From CAYPXJ01 sp964414595 (lineage in GTDB: Bacteria > Pseudomonadota > Alphaproteobacteria > Rickettsiales > CAIJLX01): 8,199 bases of DNA. Of the stretch, positions 1 through 4,691 are shown in pieces. Made by a program: the position numbers and the translations under genes. Under the pieces are notes generated by a model, which was not told the DNA's origin, searched no databases, and saw only the letters and a list, made by a program, of their open reading frames with translations. The stretch covers positions 1 to 8,199 of the forward strand of contig CAYPXJ010000058.1 in assembly GCA_964414595.1 (NCBI GenBank). Reading direction: 5' to 3'. Position 1 is the first letter of the stretch, and every line of letters begins with the position of its first letter.

Positions 1-395
1 GCCTTATATCTGTAGAGACTTACACTCTTAGGTGGTGATAAGTGTAGGCTTAGTAAGCGCGTCTTCTTTTTGCTTTTCTGCTGCAGTGCTATCATAAACA
101 GCAATGTCATCCGGGTTGGGGAATCTGCCAAGTGCTCTACTGTATGATACCCATTTCCCGGCAAAATTTGATAAAGCCCGTTTGTTATAGGCAGTATTGT
201 GCTGCCTCTAAGCACAGTGGGCAACTGCTCTTCTGCATCAAATTTAGCCATCAACCGCGGTTCGCGGCCGCTAATTGCCTTTATTTGGTCGGCCGATATT
301 TTAATTGATTCGCCTTTACTTAGACGCAGTCGTATATCAAATTTCTTATCAAGTGTTTCCCAAGCTTTTTGGGTTTTTCCTTGCTCTTTGCTCAC
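1..395 (-). pseudogene. Probable type II restriction endonuclease, N-terminal part, likely broken
   Basis: A leftward frame begins at a GTG at 395-393, overlapping the TAG stop of the methyltransferase by one base (TAGTG), a translational-coupling arrangement common in restriction-modification pairs. It stays open to the window edge (131 codons). The first 70 or so residues look genuine: an AWETLDKKFDI segment, an ISADQIKAISGREPRLMAKFD segment, then ILPITNG. From memory this resembles the N-terminal region of type II restriction enzymes encoded beside Dam-type methyltransferases, which would cut the site the partner protects. After about residue 70 the translation loses protein character (runs of K and L), while another frame (28-207) becomes protein-like. 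A frameshift or fusion near 175-208 is therefore likely. Family assignment is by recall and is not certain. Confidence 0.5.
28..207 (-). pseudogene. Start-less reading frame: C-terminal remnant of a broken or unrelated gene
   Basis: This minus-strand frame differs from that of the restriction-enzyme start. It opens after a TAG at 208-210 and ends at TAA 28-30, giving 59 codons with no ATG, GTG or TTG. Its translation is charge-balanced and protein-like, with segments such as GKWVSYSRALGRFPNPDD and a polar tail ending KPTLITT. Because it has no start, it should be either the continuation of the restriction gene after a frameshift or the C-terminal end of another gene joined by deletion. I do not recognise the family. 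If the frameshift is real, the 395-frame continuing to base 1 is spurious in its distal half. Confidence 0.4.
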
Positions 396-1081
396 TAGGC
401 AAATACTGCTAGTACTTCCGGCGCTTTGGCCCTAGCAGTCCCATTACAGCTAATAAAACGTTGAACCTCAAAAGAGAATATCTTTGCATAAGAATAAGCA
501 GAATGAATGAACTCTGTATCATGGTTAGAAATGACCACCGTAATACCTTTCTGTGCTAATTTCTCGGCCATTTGCGCAAGTTGCTTTTGTTGCTCCATAG
601 AAAATCCACCAGTGGCATAACTAGTAAAATTGGCTGTAGCCGAAAGAGGCACATAGGGAGGATCGCAGTACACTACATCGCCCTTTTGGGCTTTCTTCAT
701 AGTGGTAAGAAAATCACTGTAAACAAACACCGCATTACGAGATTTTTTATGAAAGAATTCCATTTCTTGTTGAGGGAAATACGGTTTTTTATAACGGCCA
801 AACGGTGCATTAAACTTCCCTTTAGCATTATATCTGCATAAACCATTGTAACAGTGCCTATTCAAATAAAGAAATAAGGCTGATTTCTCTCTAATATCCT
901 TAGTTTTATTAAATATATCGCGGAAGCGATAAAAAGCTTTCTCATTATTATATTTGCTATCAAAAAATGACTCGCAATATTCAATAAATTTAAGCCCCTC
1001 TCTTTGAAGAGTTGAGTAAAGCGCTATGAGATCCTGGTTAGAATCCGCCACTAGAAAAATCACCAAAAAGTCTCCAATCAT
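395..1081 (-). pseudogene. dam: Dam-family DNA adenine-N6 methyltransferase, N-terminally truncated
   Basis: The 228-residue frame aligns by eye with Dam/MboI-type methyltransferases, which move a methyl group from S-adenosylmethionine to adenine, usually in GATC. Visible are the VADSNQDLIALYSTL segment (residues 11-25), FLYLNRHCYNGLCRYN (70-85), the FGRYKKPYFP block (94-103), catalytic motif IV DPPY (140-143) followed by PLSATANFTSY, and the late NHDT motif (186-189). About 50 residues expected at the N-terminus are absent, including the FKWAGGK segment and the FxGxGxxF SAM-binding motif I. Extending the frame upstream to its first stop (1130-1132) adds only unrelated residues. The first ATG (1081) has no clear ribosome site. 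The protein is therefore probably inactive. In a restriction-modification pair its loss would be tolerable only if the nuclease is also dead, which fits the damaged downstream gene. Confidence 0.8.
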
Positions 1082-1106
1082 ATACTTGTGACAAACAGAA
1101 CATATA

Positions 1107-1180
1107 AAAATCTGTTTTTTGGTTAATTTTTAAGCTGATAATTTTTGTTTCCTCCGACAATTCAAAATCTGTAGTGGTTA
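1107..1180. repeat. Imperfect direct repeat at the int/dam junction
   Basis: The pattern AAAATCTGT, then 3-5 bases, then GGTTA occurs twice: 1107-1125 (spacer TTTTT) and 1164-1180 (spacer AGT), 57 bp apart. The second copy ends on the integrase stop codon (TAA, read leftward from 1180). The pair lies in the short non-coding gap between the truncated integrase and the truncated methyltransferase. It may be a footprint of the rearrangement that removed the facing ends of both genes, though short AT-rich repeats also arise by chance. Confidence 0.4.
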
Positions 1181-2278
1181 GGCCGCACGAACTTTCTTGC
1201 GTTCAGAATGAGCCAGTTGTTTCTCGATCACGTCTGGATCAAAGAGGCCTGATTCGTTGATAATCGTGGAAGCAGTCGCGCGGAAACCGTGAACGGTAGC
1301 ACGTTTATGATAGCCCATGCGATACATCGCGTAGAGCATTGTGTTATTGCTCATCGGCTTAAGACCATTGGTTTCACTCGGGAAAAGTAGTTTGTAATTT
1401 CCTGTTAAATTACGCAATTCTTCCAGAACAGCGAGCACCTGGCGAGAGAGTGGCACGATATGTTCTTGCTTCATTTTCATGCGCTCTGCTGGGATACGCC
1501 ATTCCATCTTCTCAAAATTAAACTCATCCCAACGCGCCCCAATCACTTCGGATGTGCGTACAAAAGTCAGTACTAGCAGTTTAAGTGCCAGCTTGGTTTG
1601 CAAACCACCTTGATAGTTTTCGAGTGCACGTAGGAATTCTGGCAGCTCCATTTCTTTCATGCGGTTGAAATTCTTTTTCTGGGGAATTTTTAATGCCCCC
1701 ACCAGGTCGGCAGCAATATTGCGTTCCGCTTTACCAGTGGCAATCGCATAGCGAAACACTTCTCCGCTCACCTGACGACAACGCTGCGCCATTTCTAGGG
1801 CACCGCGTTCTTCAATCTTACGAAGCGCTGCCAAAAGCTCCGGCGCAGTAATTAGGTGAATGGGCCTGTGGCCGATCTTGGGAAATATATCGCCTTCCAG
1901 TCGGCGAATGATGTTCTGTGAATATTTCTCGTCCCAGCCATGACTCTTCATTGTGTGCCACTCACGCGCAATGGACTCGAAGCTATTATGTGCTTCGGCC
2001 ATTTCCGTACGCTGGTTTTCCTTCTTCACTTCACTGGGATTTAGGCCGTCTCGAAGCTGTTTACGGGCCTTATCACGCTTTTCGCGAGCCTCAAGCAGAC
2101 TGACTTCCGGGTAGACACCAAGAGCCAGTCGTTTCTCTTTTCCTTCATAACGAAACTTTAAACGCCAGTACTTGCTTTCGTTCGGCATAACCTCAAGGTA
2201 CATGCCCCCACCATCCGAGAGCTTATACGGTTTAGCCTTAGCCTTGGCTTTTTGGCATTGAATATGGGTTAACTTCAT
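1178..2278 (-). pseudogene. P4-type tyrosine recombinase (island integrase), C-terminally truncated
   Basis: Site-specific recombinase that would integrate and excise the island at tRNA-Gln. Starting at the ATG at 2278, it has the family's N-terminal arm-binding DUF4102-like domain (KPYKLSDGGGMYLEV at 16-30, LGVYPEVSL at 53-61), a central core-binding region (about 95-200), then the catalytic domain: Arg241 in LTFVRTSEV, a probable Lys268, HGFR (His330, Arg333) and His357 in QLAHSERKKVRAA. The family usually continues with Tyr, the nucleophile, and about 25-30 more residues. Here the next codon is TAA, so the protein ends at residue 366 without the tyrosine. After the stop, family-like sequence fades within about three codons in any frame. 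An upstream ATG at 2374 would add 32 unrelated residues and is not preferred. No Shine-Dalgarno is visible; a hairpin lies directly upstream. Probably inactive. Confidence 0.85.
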
Positions 2279-2329
2279 TTGGGGGCACAAGCCTTTCCGG
2301 CTTTTCACGATGCCCCCGCATATGCCCCC
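2202..2329. repeat. ATGCCCCC repeats around the integrase start
   Basis: ATGCCCCC occurs at 2202-2209, 2310-2317 and 2322-2329, and GGGGGCA occurs in opposite orientation at 2281-2287. The two non-coding direct copies are 12 bp apart. The copy at 2202 sits inside the integrase coding region, where it encodes the conserved GGGM segment, so coding constraint may explain that one. G-rich iterated motifs before P4-type integrase genes are familiar to me from other islands and may bind the integrase or an excisionase, but that role is inferred here. Confidence 0.4.
2281..2317 (-). promoter_or_regulatory. Inverted repeat just upstream of the integrase start
   Basis: GGGGGCA at 2281-2287 is the reverse complement of TGCCCCC at 2311-2317. 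Between them lies a second nested inverted repeat, AAGCC at 2289-2293 and GGCTT at 2299-2303, around a TTTCC loop. Read on the integrase strand, the structure ends two bases before the ATG at 2278. In RNA it could hide the start region, and in DNA it could be an operator. Function is inferred. Confidence 0.45.
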
Positions 2330-2411
2330 ATTTTGGGTGGATTCCACGAAACAGCATCGGAATAACCTGGACAACTACTAGCCAAAGAACGGCAGATTAT
2401 CAAGGCTATTA

Positions 2412-2436
2412 TGGACTTCTGTGGATTTTTTTGGAC
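2412..2436. repeat. Three TGGA units at 10-bp spacing beside the tRNA 3' end
   Basis: TGGACT, TGGATT and TGGACC begin at 2412, 2422 and 2432, exactly one helical turn apart, placing them on one face of the DNA just downstream of the tRNA 3' end (2444). Further copies begin at 2368 (TGGACA) and 2338 (TGGATT). This is the place where core or arm binding sites of an integrase would be expected. The assignment is positional; no binding site for this protein is known to me. Confidence 0.4.
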
Positions 2437-2443
2437 CTGAGAC

Positions 2444-2518
2444 TGGCTGGGGTGCTAGGATTCGAACCTAGGGATGGCGGTACCAAAAACCGCTGCCTTA
2501 CCACTTGGCTACACCCCA
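2444..2518 (-). tRNA. tRNA-Gln (anticodon UUG)
   Basis: The minus strand folds as a standard cloverleaf. The acceptor stem TGGGGTG (from 2518) pairs with CACCCCA (2454-2448), a D arm includes AAGTGGTAAGGC, the anticodon stem GCGGT/ACCGC encloses loop TTTTGGT with anticodon TTG, and the T arm is CTAGG-TTCGAAT-CCTAG. The discriminator base is G and CCA is encoded (2446-2444), giving 75 nt with CCA. It reads CAA (and by wobble CAG) glutamine codons. The gene is intact, as expected where an island has rebuilt the 3' end on integration. The T arm to CCA segment is the likely attachment-site core. Confidence 0.95.
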
Positions 2519-2664
2519 GCAAATATCCTCACGCAAATACGCGGAAGGATACAAAAAAATGTGGTGCATTTATCGCGAAGGAACCCTCGCCTGTCAAGCG
2601 TAAGAATCGAAATCTTTTTGCAGACCATAAACTTAGCCCCACACGCCAATCCCCCAGAAACTTC

Positions 2665-2693
2665 TTGCCAAATTGTTAACATTGTATTAAATT
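2665..2693 (+). promoter_or_regulatory. Possible sigma-70 type promoter for the RTX hydrolase gene
   Basis: TTGCCA at 2665-2670 and TAAATT at 2688-2693 are separated by 17 bp and lie about 60 bp before the start codon. Both hexamers match the consensus only partly, in an AT-rich stretch. The 2519-2754 gap holds no convincing gene and also contains the tRNA upstream region for the opposite strand, in which I see no clear promoter. Confidence 0.3.
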
Positions 2694-2728
2694 GCCGCGC
2701 TATAAACAGCCCGACATTTTTGTTTTGT

Positions 2729-2740
2729 TTACATTTGTAA
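2729..2740. promoter_or_regulatory. Short palindrome TTACA-TT-TGTAA before the RTX hydrolase
   Basis: A 5-bp inverted repeat with a 2-base centre lies 14 bp upstream of the ATG at 2755, where a repressor could block transcription or initiation. It is short and may be chance in AT-rich DNA. Confidence 0.25.
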
Positions 2741-2754
2741 CTTAAGCGGGACCC

Positions 2755-4650
2755 ATGACGACCTATACCTATATCAACCAGCTTCAGGGCGCGAGCTTTG
2801 CCAATTTGCAGTCGCGCGATTTCGCCATCGCGGTGGTGGATGCGGATAATTCCCGCCTCACCCGCGCGCAGCTTTCGCAATTTCACTCTGAAGATCGCGC
2901 CGTTTTTGCCTATGCGAGCGTCGGCGAAGCGGAAAGTTTCCGCGATTATTGGCAGGATAATAACTGGTCGACGAATCCGCCGGATTTTCTGCTCGGTGCG
3001 AACCCGGATTTTGCCGGCGCCTACCGCGTAAAATTCTGGGATGCGGATTGGCAGCAAGTGGTGATTGATCGCATTACGGGCCTCGCGCAGCAAGGTTACA
3101 AGGGCGTGCTGCTCGATGTGGTGGATGCCTATAAAATCTCGCAGGTGATTTCGAATTACGACGGCATTTCCGGCAATATCCGCCTGGATATGCAGCGTTT
3201 CATCGAGAAGATTTCCGCCGAGGCGAAAGCCATCAATCCGGAATTTCAGATTATCGCCAATGGCGGGATTGGCCTGCTCAATAATTTCGAGCCGATGTTT
3301 GGTGCGGCGAGCCCGAATACTTCTTATCTGGAAGCGATCGACGGCGTGAATAAGGAAAGCACCTGGACAATTTTCGATACGCCGAATCCGGCGCTGCAAA
3401 ATGAACTCAATTACCTCGCGATTGCGAAGAACGCCGGCAAATTTATTCTCGCGATTGATTACGCGAGTCAGGATACGCTGCAGGCGGAATTTATCACCAA
3501 AGCGCTTGCGCAGGGCTTCATTCCTTTTGCGGGCAATATCGCGCTCGATAACAATATCGATGCGGCGAATCTCGCCGTGGCGCAAACTATTTCCCCGGCG
3601 CTTGTCGAGCAAGTGCTGCAAACCGACACGCTCAACCAAACGCGCGTCAGCAATGAAAATCCGCAGGTGATTATCACCAGCGCGGGCAATGATCGCCTGT
3701 TCGGCAATGGCGGCGCGGATACGTTATTCGGTGCGGCGGGCAAAGATACGCTCGATGGCGGCAACGGCAACGATATGCTTTTCGGCGGCACGGATAACGA
3801 TTTGCTCTCCGCGGGCTTCGGCAATGATAGCGTCAGCGGCGATGCGGGCAACGATACGGTCTATGGCTGGTACGGCAATGACCTCGCAGAAGGCGGCGCG
3901 GGCAATGATTTGCTGCTCGGCGATTTCGGCCACGACTCACTTTACGGCAATGCAGGCGATGACAGTCTTTTCGGTTGGACCGGCCAAGATTATTTATATG
4001 GCGGTGAAGGCAACGATCTCATGGTTGGCGAAGGCGGCGACGATACGATCGATGGCGATGTCGGCAACGATGTGATGTTTGGCAGCGATGGTTTTGATTC
4101 TCTCGTCGGCGGCGAAGGCAATGACTTTATCGGCGGCGATGGCGATGCGGATCTCGTGCTCGGTTTTGACGGCAACGACGCACTCTATGGCGGTTCGGAA
4201 AACGATACGCTCGTTGGCGCAAGCGGTAGCGATTTCCTCGGCGGCGACGCGGGCGATGATAGCCTCGATGGCGGCCTGGGTAGCGATGCGCTTTACGGTT
4301 TCACCGGCAATGACGCGCTCTACGGCGGCCTCGATAACGACCTGCTTTCCGGCGAAGAAGGCAACGATAATCTTTACGGCAACGAAGGCGATGATTCGCT
4401 TTACGGCGGCGCGGGCATTGACCGTTTCCATTACACACGCGGCGACGATATCGATACGCTCTACGACTTCAACGCGGCGGAAGATAAAATTGTGCTACAT
4501 GGTTTCACTGGCACGGCAAATGCCGTTATCGCACAATACGCCACGCAGGAAATCGGCCGCGTGGTTTTCACCTTCGATTTCGGCGAGCAGCTCATTGTGC
4601 TTGGCGCAAATGCGGAATCGCTAAACGCGAATAATCTTCTTCTCGCATAA
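2755..4650 (+). CDS. Secreted RTX protein with N-terminal GH114-like glycoside hydrolase domain
   Basis: Predicted 631-residue extracellular hydrolase. Residues about 10-285 resemble glycoside hydrolase family 114 (endo-alpha-1,4-polygalactosaminidase, TM1410 type). Family-like segments are YASVGEAE (53-60) with DYW at 64-66, YRVKFWD (90-96), GVLLDVVDAY (117-126) with Asp121 and Asp124 as candidate active-site acids, ANGG (168-171) and YLEAIDGVNKES (191-202). Residues 309-560 are 28 consecutive GGxGxDxLx nonapeptides, which bind calcium and fold into a beta-roll after export. Residues 561-631 (GDDIDTLYDFNAAEDKI..., ending NNLLLA) match the C-terminal tail of type I secretion substrates. There is no N-terminal signal peptide, which fits type I export in one step. 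The likely substrate is a galactosamine-rich exopolysaccharide or biofilm matrix, inferred from the family. The ATG at 2755 is the only sensible start; the ribosome site is weak (AAGCGGG). No type I transporter genes are visible. Composition matches polA, suggesting a resident gene rather than island cargo. Confidence 0.85.
   Translation: MTTYTYINQLQGASFANLQSRDFAIAVVDADNSRLTRAQLSQFHSEDRAVFAYASVGEAESFRDYWQDNNWSTNPPDFLLGANPDFAGAYRVKFWDADWQQVVIDRITGLAQQGYKGVLLDVVDAYKISQVISNYDGISGNIRLDMQRFIEKISAEAKAINPEFQIIANGGIGLLNNFEPMFGAASPNTSYLEAIDGVNKESTWTIFDTPNPALQNELNYLAIAKNAGKFILAIDYASQDTLQAEFITKALAQGFIPFAGNIALDNNIDAANLAVAQTISPALVEQVLQTDTLNQTRVSNENPQVIITSAGNDRLFGNGGADTLFGAAGKDTLDGGNGNDMLFGGTDNDLLSAGFGNDSVSGDAGNDTVYGWYGNDLAEGGAGNDLLLGDFGHDSLYGNAGDDSLFGWTGQDYLYGGEGNDLMVGEGGDDTIDGDVGNDVMFGSDGFDSLVGGEGNDFIGGDGDADLVLGFDGNDALYGGSENDTLVGASGSDFLGGDAGDDSLDGGLGSDALYGFTGNDALYGGLDNDLLSGEEGNDNLYGNEGDDSLYGGAGIDRFHYTRGDDIDTLYDFNAAEDKIVLHGFTGTANAVIAQYATQEIGRVVFTFDFGEQLIVLGANAESLNANNLLLA
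3679..4434 (+). repeat. Tandem 27-bp coding repeats (RTX nonapeptides)
   Basis: Twenty-eight 27-bp units encode nonapeptides of the form x-x-G-N-D-x-L-x-G with no insertion or gap. The last unit (GAGIDRFHY) is degenerate and leads into the C-terminal tail. Several alternate units (6, 8, 10 and 12) replace the first residues with aromatics: GFGND, WYGND, DFGHD, WTGQD. In a beta-roll, alternate units lie on the same face, so this would make an aromatic stripe. The units differ at the DNA level, so this is an old, diverged array rather than a recent expansion. Confidence 0.9.
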
Positions 4651-4676
4651 GGCTTTGCATCGCGCTTGGGGTGCTG

Positions 4677-4682
4677 TATCTT
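4677..4682 (+). promoter_or_regulatory. Possible -10 element before polA
   Basis: TATCTT lies 9 bases before the polA ATG at 4692, within the 41-bp gap after the RTX gene. A weak TTGCAT at 4655-4660 sits 16 bp upstream. If used, the transcript would start almost at the ATG. No terminator is visible between the two genes, so read-through from the RTX gene is equally possible. Confidence 0.3.
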
Positions 4683-4691
4683 CCGGCCTCC

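Larger units (their letters stand above)
1..2443. mobile_element. Remnant genomic island at tRNA-Gln (left end outside window)
   Basis: A P4-type integrase gene lies immediately downstream of the 3' end of a tRNA-Gln gene, in the same direction, followed by restriction-modification genes. Integrases of this family typically insert into the 3' end of tRNA genes and rebuild it, so the island would span from the tRNA leftward beyond base 1. The dam and restriction-enzyme part is clearly more AT-rich than the polA side, which fits horizontal acquisition. No second copy of the tRNA 3' end is seen in 1-2443, so the distal boundary is not in the window. All three genes appear broken, so the element is probably immobile on its own. 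Island status is an inference from layout, composition and gene content. Confidence 0.75.

Noticed and set aside
199..435. Plus-strand frame of 78 codons
   Set aside because: It is antisense to the restriction-enzyme start and the methyltransferase end, with no features of its own.
2279..2374. Upstream ATG for the integrase at 2374
   Set aside because: The extra 32 residues are Cys-rich, do not match the family N-terminus, and are encoded by the repeat and hairpin region. The KLTHIQ start at 2278 fits the family.
1..2443. Search for a second copy of the tRNA-Gln 3' end as the distal attachment site
   Set aside because: No such copy was seen by eye in this interval, so the island end must lie beyond the window or has been lost.
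2431..2740. Two overlapping plus-strand frames across the tRNA
   Set aside because: They cross the tRNA-Gln gene on the opposite strand and have no protein-like character.
2509..3639. Long minus-strand frame (376 codons) opposite the hydrolase domain
   Set aside because: It is rich in Arg, Ile and His with no family features and runs through the tRNA region. It is the antisense shadow of the GH114-RTX gene.
3679..4434. Regular repeats that could suggest a CRISPR array or minisatellite
   Set aside because: The 27-bp period matches nonapeptide codons in one open frame with the RTX consensus, and there are no unique spacers.
4671..4691. GTG start for polA at 4671
   Set aside because: It adds a short segment not found in the family and overlaps the likely -10 element. 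The ATG at 4692 directly precedes the conserved N-terminus.
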